A DNA stretch of 64,000 nt from Spongiibacter marinus (GTDB lineage Bacteria; Pseudomonadota; Gammaproteobacteria; Pseudomonadales; Spongiibacteraceae): assembly GCF_016906995.1 (NCBI RefSeq), contig NZ_JAFBBD010000001.1:434001-498000 (forward strand), in the 5' to 3' direction. The notes under the pieces were generated by a model, which was not told where the DNA came from, did not search any database, and was given only the letters and a program-made list of their open reading frames with translations. This document shows positions 10,560 to 20,396 of the stretch, in pieces. How positions within the stretch are numbered: position 1 is the first letter of the stretch; the number at the start of each line of letters is the position of its first letter. Position numbers and translations under genes: made by a program.

Positions 10560-12173
10560 ATGAATAAGTTCGATTATGACTATATTATCGTCGGTTCGGG
10601 TTTTGGTGGCAGTGTTAGCGCATATAGATTAAGCGAAAAAGGCTATAGTGTACTGGTCATCGAACAAGGAAAGCGATGGACTCCCGAGAATTTACCGTCG
10701 ACGAACTGGAAAATTTGGTCTTACCTTTGGCAACCAATACTAGGTTTGCACGGCTTTCTCCGGCTTCGTCTTTTTAAACATGTGATGGTCCTTCATGGCA
10801 ATGCCGTAGGTGGAGGCTCTATCACCTATGCCCAAACTCTGCTTATTCCCCCCGATTCAGTTTGGAATGATGGTGGCTGGTCGTCTCTTGATGATTGGCA
10901 GAATATCATGCCAGCGTACTATGCCATGGCCAAGAAAATGTTAGGCGTCACGCGCAATGAACGCGGAGCGGCGGCGGATGAAAAACTTCGGCAGATGGCA
11001 AAGGCGGCAGACGTAGAAGATAGCTTTTACTATACCGATGTTGGCGTTTTCTTCGGAGAAAAGCACGACGCACCTGGCACTGAATATAGCGACCCTTATT
11101 TTGGCGGCAAGGGGCCCTCTCGCAATTCCTGTATCGGTTGCGGTGGTTGTATGGTGGGCTGCCATTATAATGCGAAAAACAGCTTAGACAAAAACTACTT
11201 ATACCTGGCTGAACATAATGGCGTTCAGTTGCTTCCTGAAACGCGTGTTGTGGATGTATCACCACTGGGCACCTCCGGTGACGGTGAAGAGGGCTATCGT
11301 GTAAAGACGGTTAACAGCTTTGCTTTTTTTTCAAAAAAACCGAAATTCTATACTGCGCGATCGGTAATTTTTTCAGCCTCATCCCTAGGTACGCAAAGCT
11401 TGTTATTTGATCTTAAAGACAAGGGCTCGCTACCGAATATTTCCTCTGACCTAGGTAATCGCGTTCGTACTAACTCAGAATCAATATTAGGAATTCGTTA
11501 TCCCGGTACAGATGAGGACTTGTCAAAAGGTATCGCTATAGGTTCAGGTATCCACATAGATAAGAATACCCATATTGAAGCAGTTCGCTATCCCGACGGC
11601 TCCAACTTACTAAGCGGGCTTTTCACCGTATTGACTGGTGGCCGACCCGGTGTTGTGCGAATTCTATATTGGCTCAAAGCAATAATAAAACTACTATGCA
11701 CCCAGCCTATCAGTGGCTTGCGAAGTCTACTTCCATGGCGATTTTCACGAGAGACCGTGATCTTTCTGGTTATGCAAACCATCGAAGGGCATATCAACAT
11801 GCGCTGGAAACGTCGCTGGTATTGGCCCTTTTCTAAGAGCCTTAATAGTGAGGGGAAGCCTATCCCTACATTTATTCCGGAAGCCAATGATTTCACCGGC
11901 AAAGTCGCTCAGGCTACAGGGGGCATCGGACTAAGCTCATTATCGGAAATTGCATTTAACGTTCCTACGACCGCACATTGTATGGGCGGATGCGCTATGT
12001 CTGACTCACCCGAGACCGGCGTGATCGATGCAAAAAACCGCGTTTTTAATTATAAAAACCTCTACATCATCGACGGCTCTATGCTGTCCGCCAATCTAGG
12101 CGTCAACCCTAGTCTGACCATTACCGCTCTGGCAGAACGTGCCATGAGCTTCATTCCTAACAAAGTACAGTAG
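10560..12173 (+). CDS. GMC-family FAD alcohol/sterol oxidoreductase
   Basis: 537 residues. The N-terminal FAD fold is YIIVGSGFGGSVSAYRL (8-24) and the C-terminal GMC domain has AHCMGGCAMSD and LGVNPSLTITALAERAM, carrying the usual catalytic His/Asn. It resembles the cholesterol-oxidase/long-chain alcohol dehydrogenase branch. Cysteines at 191, 194, 197 and 201 (CIGCGGCMVGC) follow an iron-sulfur-like CxxCxxCxxxC pattern seen in this branch. It probably oxidises the alcohol made by the upstream P450. The start is ATG 10560 by comparison with relatives; an in-frame TTG at 10548 lies closer to GAGAGG and is an alternative. Confidence 0.85.
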   Translation: MNKFDYDYIIVGSGFGGSVSAYRLSEKGYSVLVIEQGKRWTPENLPSTNWKIWSYLWQPILGLHGFLRLRLFKHVMVLHGNAVGGGSITYAQTLLIPPDSVWNDGGWSSLDDWQNIMPAYYAMAKKMLGVTRNERGAAADEKLRQMAKAADVEDSFYYTDVGVFFGEKHDAPGTEYSDPYFGGKGPSRNSCIGCGGCMVGCHYNAKNSLDKNYLYLAEHNGVQLLPETRVVDVSPLGTSGDGEEGYRVKTVNSFAFFSKKPKFYTARSVIFSASSLGTQSLLFDLKDKGSLPNISSDLGNRVRTNSESILGIRYPGTDEDLSKGIAIGSGIHIDKNTHIEAVRYPDGSNLLSGLFTVLTGGRPGVVRILYWLKAIIKLLCTQPISGLRSLLPWRFSRETVIFLVMQTIEGHINMRWKRRWYWPFSKSLNSEGKPIPTFIPEANDFTGKVAQATGGIGLSSLSEIAFNVPTTAHCMGGCAMSDSPETGVIDAKNRVFNYKNLYIIDGSMLSANLGVNPSLTITALAERAMSFIPNKVQ

Positions 12174-12302
12174 ATTAAGAGGTGAAATATTTTTATTTAA
12201 CCAAAGCGAAAGCTAAGTTTATAAACGCAACGGATATGGTGGAGATTACCCGACTGTTCTCTTGGTTCGCAATGCTATGGCTGGCTAACCGGCCAGTCAT
12301 AT

Positions 12303-12329
12303 AAAAGGGGCGGCCCAGGCCGCCCTTAT
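12303..12329 (-). terminator. Terminator between the convergent GMC and DUF1348 genes
   Basis: GGGCGGC (12308-12314) and GCCGCCC (12319-12325) form a stem with a 4-nt loop. Read on the minus strand it is followed by CTTTTAT, so it best serves the leftward DUF1348 operon; a short AT run on the other side may serve the GMC gene. Confidence 0.7.
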
Positions 12330-12337
12330 CGCTATCC

Positions 12338-12814
12338 TTACAGCCCCAGCTCGCTCAAGCCCGGGTGATCATCAGGGCGACGGCCCAGCGGCCAGTGGAA
12401 CTTGCGGTCGGCCTCGCTAATCGCCATGTCGTTAATGCTGGCGTGGCGGTAGGCCATTAGGCCGCGCTCGTCGAACTGCCAGTTTTCATTGCCGTAGGAG
12501 CGATACCACTGACCGCCGTCATCGCGCCATTCGTAGGCAAAGCGCACGGCAATGCGGTTGCCGCTGTGGGCCCACACTTCTTTAATCAGACGATATTCCT
12601 GCTCGCGCTGCCACTTGTTGGCTAAGAACGCGATGATTTCTGCGCGGCCCACCGGAAAGTCAGCGCGGTTTCGCCATTGAGAATCTTCAGTGTAGGCCAG
12701 GGCGATGGCCTCGGGGTTACGGCTGTTCCAGGCATCTTCTGCCTTGCGGGTTTTCACTACCGCTTCTTCGTAGCTAAACGGGGGCAGCGGTGGGCGAGTA
12801 TTGGGGTCGGTCAT
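12338..12814 (-). CDS. DUF1348 / NTF2-like protein
   Basis: 158 residues of the nuclear-transport-factor-2-like fold, DUF1348 subfamily: [22 protein letters not shown], then [24 protein letters not shown] and YGNENWQF. No catalytic function is established for the family. Three consecutive ATG codons follow AAGGA; the third (12814) has the best spacing and begins like its relatives ([13 protein letters not shown]). An ATG at 12850 directly after the upstream stop would add 12 residues. Third gene of a leftward operon with the FMN-binding and AhpD-like proteins. Confidence 0.85.
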   Translation of the reverse strand: MTDPNTRPPLPPFSYEEAVVKTRKAEDAWNSRNPEAIALAYTEDSQWRNRADFPVGRAEIIAFLANKWQREQEYRLIKEVWAHSGNRIAVRFAYEWRDDGGQWYRSYGNENWQFDERGLMAYRHASINDMAISEADRKFHWPLGRRPDDHPGLSELGL

Positions 12815-12850
12815 CATCATTTCCTTGTGCTTGGCTATTAGGGTTGGCAT

Positions 12851-13438
12851 TTACTGTTGGTTGGGGTCTACGCCGAGTTCGCGCAAGCGCTGCTCGACCA
12901 TGCGATCAATATCCGCGTCGGTATAACGGGGGGTGATGTGCTGGGGGCAGTTCCAGTCAAAGGCGGCAATGTGTATCAGCACGCCGCGCTCAATGCGGGC
13001 GCGGTAGTTCGGGTCCAGCAAGGCCTGTAAGCGCGCATCATCTGGGTCGATAAACTCCAACCGCCCCGCCACTTTCAGACGGCGGCGGTTTGGGTAGTCC
13101 ATCAAAAACAGCGACACGCGATTATTGCTCTGCACATTGCCAGCACTGATGTACTGGCGATTGCCACGATAGTCGGCAAAGCCCAGCGTCGCCGCGTCCA
13201 ACACTTTGATAAACCCCGGCGGGCCACCGCGATGTTGCACATAGGGCCAGCCCGACTCGCTAACGCTGGCCATATACAGGCTGTCGCGCTGACGAATAAA
13301 TTGCGCCTCCTTGTCGCTGAGCAAATAGTTGTAGTCCTCGCCCTGCTCCATTCGCGCATAAGTGTCGCGGCTGCGGCCCTGGCTTTGCAGCGCTTTGGCG
13401 GCGGGGCTAAACATTAGCTTGGCGTAGCGGTGTCCCAT
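12851..13438 (-). CDS. Pyridoxamine 5'-phosphate oxidase-like FMN-binding protein
   Basis: 195 residues of the FMN-binding split-barrel superfamily: YMASVSESGWPYVQHRGGPPGFIKVLD, a middle strand RVSLFLMDYPNRRRLKVAGRLEF, and the C-terminal helix TDADIDRMVEQRLREL. Members of this subfamily are generally flavin- or heme-binding reductases of unknown substrate. A GGAGG ribosome-binding site lies 7 bases before the ATG. Its stop abuts the DUF1348 gene. Confidence 0.85.
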   Translation of the reverse strand: MGHRYAKLMFSPAAKALQSQGRSRDTYARMEQGEDYNYLLSDKEAQFIRQRDSLYMASVSESGWPYVQHRGGPPGFIKVLDAATLGFADYRGNRQYISAGNVQSNNRVSLFLMDYPNRRRLKVAGRLEFIDPDDARLQALLDPNYRARIERGVLIHIAAFDWNCPQHITPRYTDADIDRMVEQRLRELGVDPNQQ

Positions 13439-13496
13439 GGTGCTGCCTCCGGTGGCCCCTTGCCCTCGACTGCCAAGGGGCCGTGGCTGAAAACGC

Positions 13497-14051
13497 TCAG
13501 GCAGCGCCTTGGCTCAGGCTCAGTTCTACCGTGGGGAAGTCGATCTCCACCTCGCTGGCCTTGCCGATGAATTTGGTCAGAATGTTCATGCCAACGTGGG
13601 TGATAATCTCCACCACCTCCGCGTCGCTGTAGCCCGCGCTGTGCAGCTCGGCGATCTCGGCGGCGGTGACACTGCCACTGTGTTCAACCAGCGTATTGGC
13701 AAACTTCACCGCCACCGCGGCTTTGGCATCCTGGCTGCCACCGGCGCGATTGGCGGCAATTTCGTCGCCGTTCAAACCGGCCTTGCGACCAATGGCCGTG
13801 TGCGCCGACACGCAGTACTGGCAGGCATTTTGTTGAGCCACCGCCAGAGCGATGCGCTCGCGGGTAGCCGGCGGCAACTCACCCTCACCGGCAATACCGT
13901 GCAGGCCGAGAAAGGCGCGCAGCGCCGCGGGGGAATTGGCAAAGATCTTCAGAAAATTTGGCACCATGCCCAGCTTTTGTTGAATTGCATCAAGCAACTC
14001 TTGCTGCTCGGCACTGGCGTTGTCATGGTCGATAATAGGTAAACGGCTCAT
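13497..14051 (-). CDS. AhpD-like / carboxymuconolactone decarboxylase family protein
   Basis: 184 residues of the all-helical AhpD fold. The redox motif CQYC with the following SAH (about 97-103) is the peroxidase-type active site; GMVPNFLKIFANSPAALRAFLGL is the family's N-terminal signature. It probably reduces peroxides or receives electrons from a thiol donor. First gene of the leftward operon, divergent from the LysR gene, whose product probably controls it. Confidence 0.88.
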   Translation of the reverse strand: MSRLPIIDHDNASAEQQELLDAIQQKLGMVPNFLKIFANSPAALRAFLGLHGIAGEGELPPATRERIALAVAQQNACQYCVSAHTAIGRKAGLNGDEIAANRAGGSQDAKAAVAVKFANTLVEHSGSVTAAEIAELHSAGYSDAEVVEIITHVGMNILTKFIGKASEVEIDFPTVELSLSQGAA

Positions 14052-14195
14052 CGTGGCATCCTCAAGTAAGTGGTTTGGTGCAGCTACCGCCGTAACTGCC
14101 CGACACCGCTACCTTGCCGAATTTCACATAGAAGAAGAATCGGCGTACATTGCAATTCATTATTACTTTAACCGGAATAATGGCGCGCAAGACTT

Positions 14196-15104
14196 ATGGA
14201 CAAATTTCACTTGCTTAAGGTGTATGTGGCCGTTGCCGAAGCCGAGGGCTTTGCCGCCGCCGCGCGGCGTTTGGAGCTGTCGCCCCCCGCCGTTACCCGC
14301 GCCATTGCCGCACTTGAAGATAACCTGGGCGTAAAGCTGTTGCAGCGCAGCACCCGCTACGTGCGCACGACCGATATCGGCAGGCGTTATCTGGACGATG
14401 CCAAACGGATTCTTGCCGAGCTGGAGGCCGCCGACCACACCGCAAGCGGGATCAACACCGAACCCCAGGGCCAGCTCACCGTCACCGCGCCCGTACTGTT
14501 TGGGCGGCGCTTTATTACGCCCAGTATTGTTCGTTACCTGGAGCGCTATCCCAAAACCACGGTAAATGCCGTGTTTCTCGACCGCGTGGTTAACCTGCTG
14601 GAAGAAGGGATTGATGTCGGTATACGCATTGGCGAGCTGCCGGATTCGTCACTGCGCGGCCGCAACGTCGGCAGCGTGCGTATGGTGGTCTGCGCCTCGC
14701 CGGACTACTTGCAGCGCTATGATCGCCCAGAACGCCCGGACGAACTGCGCAAGCACAGCTTGATCGCCTCACTGGCGGTTGGCGAAAACCAGCACTGGCA
14801 CTTTCAATCGCCGGACAAAGCCCGCGCGCAACAGCGCATTACGATTGCGCCACGACTCACGGTCACAACGAATGATGCCGCCGTTGAAGCGGCCGTGAAT
14901 GGGCTGGGGATTACCCGCGTATTGTCCTACCAAGTGGCCGACGAGGTCGCGGCAGGCAAGTTAGAAATACTACTGGAAGACTATCAACCAGCCGCCAAAC
15001 CGATCACCATTCTCCATCGAGAAGATCGCAATCCAGCGGTAAAGGTTCGCGCCTTTATTGATATGTTAGCTAAAGAACTTGCGGGCCATTCAGCTCTACA
15101 TTAA
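14196..15104 (+). CDS. LysR-family transcription regulator
   Basis: 302 residues. The N-terminal winged helix-turn-helix (FAAAARRLELSPPAVTRAIAALE, about 17-39) is followed by the LysR substrate-binding domain (QGQLTVTAPVLFGRRFITP onward). It is divergent from the AhpD-like operon across a 144-base gap that includes an AT-rich stretch near 14150-14180, the classic LysR arrangement with its target. Convergent with the EamA transporter, overlapping it by 4 bases. Confidence 0.93.
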   Translation: MDKFHLLKVYVAVAEAEGFAAAARRLELSPPAVTRAIAALEDNLGVKLLQRSTRYVRTTDIGRRYLDDAKRILAELEAADHTASGINTEPQGQLTVTAPVLFGRRFITPSIVRYLERYPKTTVNAVFLDRVVNLLEEGIDVGIRIGELPDSSLRGRNVGSVRMVVCASPDYLQRYDRPERPDELRKHSLIASLAVGENQHWHFQSPDKARAQQRITIAPRLTVTTNDAAVEAAVNGLGITRVLSYQVADEVAAGKLEILLEDYQPAAKPITILHREDRNPAVKVRAFIDMLAKELAGHSALH

Positions 15105-16006
15105 CGCGCTTGACCGTGTTTTCGTAGCGGCTGCAAGGCAATGATATTTCCGGCCAGCATTAATGTACCACCCAATAATATTGCCCAGTCGAACGCCTCG
15201 GCGTACAGCGCCACACCCAATAGCGCTATCAATGGCAAACGCAAAAAGTCCAGCGTAACTACCACACTTACCTCGGCATAGTGCATGGCCTTGCTCATGC
15301 AAAAATGTGCCGACAACGCCATAAGGCCTATCAGCAGCAACCACCCCCACTGCCCGGAATCAGGCCACTGCCAGTGGGCAATCGACAGGGCAAAACCAAT
15401 GGGTAACTGCACCAGACACATATAAAAAATAATTGTGAACGGCGAGTCGGCACCGCCGAGTGCTTTCGTGCAGGTGTGAGAAACGGCGTAGCCAATGGCC
15501 GCCGCCAACACAATAAGCGATGCGCTATCGACAATGCTGTAGCCCGGCTGAACAATCACCAACACGCCCAGCAGGCCCATCAAAATGGCCAATAATTTTC
15601 GGCGCGTTATCGCCTCGTTTAAGGCAACGGCGGCAATCAGCATCGTCCAAAACGGCACGGTAAATTCCAGCGCAAACACCTCGGCTAATGGCAGCAAACC
15701 AATGCCGACAAACCAACCGTACTGGCCGCCAAAGTGAAAAACATTGCGCAGCACATGCAAACCCGGGCGCTGACTGCGCAGCCGCAGCGCTGATGACGCT
15801 AAGTGGTTTGAGTGGGAAAACCTGGCCACCAGCATAATCAGTAACAAACACAGCAAACCGATAGCGCTGCGAAAGAACAGTTGCTGGTGTACGGCAATTT
15901 CGCCGCTCAGCTCACGCGCCGATATCGCCATTGTGCTGAACGACGCCAAGGCGCCAGCCATCCAGGCCGCCGCGCGGGGCGTTTGTTGATGATGAAATGC
16001 GTCCAC
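15101..16006 (-). CDS. EamA/DMT-family inner-membrane transporter
   Basis: 301 residues with ten hydrophobic segments in two EamA-type halves, the drug/metabolite transporter pattern. Conserved pieces include PLAEVFALEFTVPFWTMLIAA and ALLGVALYAEAFDWAILLGGTLMLAGN. It probably exports a small metabolite; the substrate is unknown. It follows rsuA in the leftward direction after 16 bases, so the two may share a transcript. Confidence 0.9.
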   Translation of the reverse strand: MDAFHHQQTPRAAAWMAGALASFSTMAISARELSGEIAVHQQLFFRSAIGLLCLLLIMLVARFSHSNHLASSALRLRSQRPGLHVLRNVFHFGGQYGWFVGIGLLPLAEVFALEFTVPFWTMLIAAVALNEAITRRKLLAILMGLLGVLVIVQPGYSIVDSASLIVLAAAIGYAVSHTCTKALGGADSPFTIIFYMCLVQLPIGFALSIAHWQWPDSGQWGWLLLIGLMALSAHFCMSKAMHYAEVSVVVTLDFLRLPLIALLGVALYAEAFDWAILLGGTLMLAGNIIALQPLRKHGQAR

Positions 16007-16022
16007 TGCCGTCTTCGCGTCC

Positions 16023-16748
16023 TTACGTTGGCGGGGCAGTATATCGCGCTATCGCCGCAAGCTCTTCACTACTCAACAAGCGGCTTTCACCCAGGGCTAA
16101 GTCCGCCAAGGCTACCGGCCCCACCGACTCGCGATGCAGTGCCAACACCTCGTTATCAAAAGCGCCGAACATCCGCTTCACCTGGTGGTACTTACCCTCG
16201 GTAAGCGTTAGCCGCGCCGTGGTGGCCGACAGAATCTGCAACTGCGCGGGCTGAGTGGTAATGCCCTCATAAGCAAAATAAACACCGCGCTGAAAGGCAT
16301 CGATATAGTCCTGGGAGAGCGGCGTGGCCACCTCCACCCAATACACCTTGGCGAGCTTCGTTTCCGGCAAACTGATACGCCGCGACCAGCCGCCGTCATT
16401 GCTAAGCAACACCAAACCCGTGGTATTAAAGTCCAAGCGACCGACGAAATGCAGCTCCGCCTTGCGCGGGTGATCCAGCACATCAATCACCGTGCGGTGA
16501 GCATCATCCTTCGTCGCGCTCACCACCCCTTTCGGCTTATTCAAGGCAATATACAACGGTGAGTCCGCTTGCAGGCACAGCCCATCCACTTCAACGCGAC
16601 TAAAGCGATCAATACGTTGGTTAATCGACTGGGCCAGCTCCCCATCCACCAGGATACGCCCCTGCGCCAATAACAGCCGCGTATCCGACATAGCGAACGC
16701 CGTATGCTGGCGGATGAAACGGTCGAGGCGAGTCGTGTTGGCAGTCAT
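16023..16748 (-). CDS. rsuA: 16S rRNA pseudouridine synthase RsuA
   Basis: 241 residues. The N-terminal S4 RNA-binding domain (TRLDRFIRQHT, then LLAQGRILVDGE) is followed by the synthase domain with catalytic Asp106 in GRLDFNTTG, and the RsuA-typical LTEGKYHQVKRMFGA. It converts U516 of 16S rRNA to pseudouridine in the enterobacterial homologue. The next gene rightward is divergent, separated by about 180 bases. Confidence 0.93.
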   Translation of the reverse strand: MTANTTRLDRFIRQHTAFAMSDTRLLLAQGRILVDGELAQSINQRIDRFSRVEVDGLCLQADSPLYIALNKPKGVVSATKDDAHRTVIDVLDHPRKAELHFVGRLDFNTTGLVLLSNDGGWSRRISLPETKLAKVYWVEVATPLSQDYIDAFQRGVYFAYEGITTQPAQLQILSATTARLTLTEGKYHQVKRMFGAFDNEVLALHRESVGPVALADLALGESRLLSSEELAAIARYTAPPT

Positions 16749-16925
16749 GCGCGTATTATTGCGGGTAGATGGGGACCCGCTTTGGTAATTATCGTGTAAG
16801 TACCTTTGGCGACGGGCAATAGCTTGACCTGATTTGAATAATAATGGCGGCTATTCATAAACGCACAAGCGTATCTTGCGTGAGGTTATAAATCATAATA
16901 TCTAAAGTTGCGGGAGATAATAATA

Positions 16926-19427
16926 ATGGAGTCGCGGAAGTTATTGCTAGGCAGTGCTATTAGTATTGGTCTGCTTAGTGTTGGGAGTACAGCAGTCGCT
17001 GCTCCTATGCTCGAGGAGGTGATTGTTACAGCTCAGAAAAAATCTGAGAGCACGCAAGACACACCAATCGCAATTACCGGTATGTCGGAGAATCAACTGG
17101 AAAAATTTGGATTTTCTAGCGCTAATGACATATCGGCCCAGGTGCCAAATATGCAAGTTAGTGGCCCTTACGGAGAAGTACAGCCGATTTTTTCGGTTCG
17201 CGGCGTTAGCATGTCGGACTACAGCTCAAACCAAGCAAGCCCAATAGGTGTGTATAACGACGAAGCATATATGGGTGCCGTGTATACCCATGGGATGAGT
17301 TTTTTTGACGTAGCTCGGTTGGAGGTATTGCGCGGTCCTCAAGGAACACTGTACGGCAAGAATACTACGGGTGGAGCTATCAATATTGTTACGAAAACTC
17401 CGCAGATCGACGATGGTCTTCACTTCGATGCTAAGCAGGGAGTTGGGAACTACAACAGCCATAAAGGCGATTACGGTGTAGAGGGTACGTTAGTCCAAAA
17501 TAAGCTGGCTGCGAGGCTTGCTTACTCTTATTCGCGTCGCGACGGCTATTATAAAAATGCGCTTGGCGGACCTGATCTATCTCAGCAGGATTTCCAGGGT
17601 GCGCGCCTAGTACTTAACTATGATATGACAGATCATATCAATATGGTCTTCAAGTATACCAAGGCAAGAAACGACGCCTTGGGTAGCCCCAGTCGCAATG
17701 AACCGCGTGGCAGGTTGGCAAATAATCCGGCATTGGTGACTGCGTTAGAGACGTCTGGGGTCGGTGTCTACGATCAGCCTAACAATGGATATATCGACAA
17801 TACCGGCTACTCCCGGCCTGCGAGGGGCTTAGACTATTACGAGGTTGAGGATAACTACACTGGTGCTTTAGTGGTTAATTTAGACCAGTACGTGCATAAA
17901 ATAGATTATATCCATGATGCCTTTACGGTTACCTCGGTTACGTCTTACACCGACAATGATTATGCGCAACAGCAAAATGTAGATGGTAGTCCTGATGGGC
18001 TTCTCGAAATCGATTGGGCGGTCGCTACCCAGGCATTTAGCCAAGATCTACGGATATCGACGACGTTTAAAGAGGATTTTGATCTGATAGCGGGCGCTTA
18101 CTACCAGTTCGAAGATCAACAGCTAAACAACGTTTATCGATTGTATGAAACGCCGCCGGATACGCGTGTAGCAGCTACCTTCCCAGGGGTTGGGGGTTAC
18201 TATCCATATCTACTGGATTTTGGTGCGCTCGACCAAAAAATGGAAACTGAGAAAGAGAGCTTTGCACTCTATTCGCAGATGCGTTGGAACGTCACCGCGG
18301 ACTTTGGTATTGATTTCGGCGTACGCTATACCGACGACAAGATAGACCTCCCCTATTTAAATATCTCACGCGTGGGCTATGACGGATCGCCCAGGGGTAC
18401 CTAAGTTCCAGGGAATAATACGGGTGTTGATAATATCTTCATTCCAGCAAATGTAGCGGGGCAAAGTCCCTTTGAGCCTGGGGTGTTGATACAAGAGCTC
18501 CTCGCCGGAGAAATAAGTGTGAATGACCTTTTGCTAACGGCACAAACTGGCTATACCCACGGTCCCTACACCGAGGAGTCAGCGACCCTGCTGAGTGCTC
18601 AGGAAAAAGAATGGACCGGAAAAATAGGTATGGACTACCGTCTGAATGATTCCCTGATGGTATATGGCTCATATAGCAAAGGCTTCAGAGCGGGGAACTT
18701 CAATGCTGGCGTGTATTACGAAGAGCGTGAATTTGAAGACGCCTATGCCGCTCCTGAATTCCTGGATGCTTATGAAATAGGCATTAAAGCTGACTTTTGG
18801 GATCGGCGCGCTCGCATCAATAGCGCGTTCTTTTACTACGACTACACCAACCAACAATTTATCAACGTAGTCGGGGTGTCTAACTTTCTTGAAAACGCGG
18901 GTGGTTCTAAGATCATTGGCTTTGAATCTGAAATGTTTTTCGCGATAACGGAAGCGCTTACCGTCCAGCTAGGTATGGGAATTCTTGAGACGGAATATAC
19001 CGAACTGGAACTATCAAACGTGCAAACGGTTAACGATGACGATGATATTGTGGATCTCTCTGGTAATGAGTTGATTTCAGCACCCAAGATCAGCGCAAAC
19101 GTATCAATCGATTGGGAAATATTCAGCAATAACGCTGGCTACCTGAGTATGAATCTGAATGGTAATTACCAAGACGACCAATGGTATAGCGCTTACAACG
19201 ACAAAATTGGCTACGAAAATATAAAGCAGGATGCCTACGCAATATACAATGCGCGGTTTACCTGGTTTAGTTCCAATGACGACTACACTATTGCTATTTG
19301 GGGAAAAAACATCACTGAAACTAAATACGATAGTTACGCGATTAATCTACAGGCTGGTTTCGGGTTCGATTATTACCAACAGGGCGCGCCGGCAACCTAC
19401 GGTTTAGAAATGACATATCGTTACTAA
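16926..19427 (+). pseudogene. TonB-dependent receptor interrupted by one in-frame TAA
   Basis: Outer-membrane siderophore/substrate receptor of the FecA-like TonB family. The ATG at 16926 follows GGGAG; a signal peptide, the TonB box region LEEVIVTAQKK, the plug (LEVLRGPQGTLYGKNTTGGAINIVTK) and barrel strands follow. Codon 493 is TAA (18402-18404). The same frame then continues without a break (VPGNNTGVDNIF...) to a proper C-terminal strand ending in MTYRY at 19427, 834 codons in all. The lesion is therefore a single nonsense codon, not a frameshift. It precedes the small secreted protein, the isomerase-like protein and the ferredoxin reductase. It may be a pseudogene, a sequence error or a readthrough case. 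Confidence 0.85.
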
Positions 19428-19464
19428 AATCGATTTATTATGATTTGATAATAGGGTTATAAAA

Positions 19465-19878
19465 ATGAAAATAAAAAATTATATTTATACGCTTATAACA
19501 ATTTTTTTACTAAGTTCAGCAAATTCTGCGAGTAGTATGGGTATTCCCGTCGTCAGTGGCGGTTCGCTGGGCTCCTTAATACCGGTGGGTGTTTTGTCCC
19601 AGGTAGATGGGTTGTTTATTGGCCGCGATATCCCGGTGTTAAGTGACCTCGTTTTGGTGGAAGACCTCCCTGTTGTTGACGGCAGAGGCATACCGGTTAT
19701 TAGAGGTGTTGATGAGTCGCTGAGGATTAGCGAGGGGCTGGTTGCGGTAGTCCTTGGAAACCAAAACCTTGCAGCTAGTGAGTCGCTTCCGGCAACTGAC
19801 CCCTTGTTCATTATTGAGCTACTGTTGCCCCCCGATGCTCTGGTCAACGTAATTTCTATCAATGAATTATTTTTTTAA
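19465..19878 (+). CDS. Small secreted protein with repeated IPV-type motifs, unrecognised
   Basis: 137 residues. An N-terminal lysine pair and hydrophobic stretch (YIYTLITIFLLSSANSASS) make a clear Sec signal peptide. The mature part repeats a short hydrophobic unit: GIPVVSGG, LIPVGV, DIPVLSD, LPVVDG, GIPVIRG, spaced by about 12-20 residues, then an acidic, hydrophobic tail. It has no cysteines. I do not recognise a family. It sits between a TonB receptor and the isomerase-like membrane protein in the same direction, so a periplasmic role in uptake or handling of the same substrate is possible, but that is a guess. Confidence 0.6.
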   Translation: MKIKNYIYTLITIFLLSSANSASSMGIPVVSGGSLGSLIPVGVLSQVDGLFIGRDIPVLSDLVLVEDLPVVDGRGIPVIRGVDESLRISEGLVAVVLGNQNLAASESLPATDPLFIIELLLPPDALVNVISINELFF

Positions 19879-19903
19879 TTAGCGTAAATAATGAGATGTT
19901 GGC

Positions 19904-20383
19904 ATGACTGATTTTTACAGCTGCCGGCTGGTTCGGCAAGGTTTTTGGGCGCTGCTAGTCGCTTTAATTTCTGGGTTTACGCTAATTTTTTCAATGATAG
20001 GTGGGGTTTCGCTTAGTCCGATTCCCTTACACATTCCCGTTGACATTCCTGGCACGACCGAGGGCTGGAGAACGGTACATACTGGAATGCTTATGAATGC
20101 ATTAATGGCGATATCTATAGGCTCGTCGGTTAGATTGTTGGGCGTAGATGGCGATTCAAGCAGAAAAATATTTTTAGGATGCTCAATCGCCATTTGGGGG
20201 AATTTTTGCTTCTATGTATTTGGCATGTTCGCCCCGAATCATGGCCTTACACTGCAAAGCAACGCGCTGGGTGCGGCATCGCTGTCAGGTGCACTGGCTT
20301 TCTTTCCCGCGTTATTGGGAGCTGTCTCATTGATATATGTGGTAGTCATCGTGTTGCTCTCTAAGCCCGGCAATCGCTTTTAA
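19904..20383 (+). CDS. Membrane protein resembling styrene-oxide isomerase (StyC-like)
   Basis: 159 residues with four predicted membrane helices, the size and topology of styrene-oxide isomerase (about 169 residues). From memory it aligns well with StyC: IPGTTEGWRTVHTGMLMNALM against a VPGSPEGW...HSG...LN segment, then GNFCFYVFGMFAPNHGLTL against SNVGFYLFSNFSPNRGLTF. His59, Asn65 and Tyr104 line up with the heme ligand His58, Asn64 and Tyr103 of the characterised enzyme; the Asp95 position is not clearly kept. StyC rearranges epoxides to aldehydes in the membrane. The neighbouring ferredoxin reductase and a P450 nearby could supply an epoxide. Homology is probable; substrate and activity are inference. 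Confidence 0.68.
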   Translation: MTDFYSCRLVRQGFWALLVALISGFTLIFSMIGGVSLSPIPLHIPVDIPGTTEGWRTVHTGMLMNALMAISIGSSVRLLGVDGDSSRKIFLGCSIAIWGNFCFYVFGMFAPNHGLTLQSNALGAASLSGALAFFPALLGAVSLIYVVVIVLLSKPGNRF

Positions 20384-20396
20384 ATTGGGGGTACCT

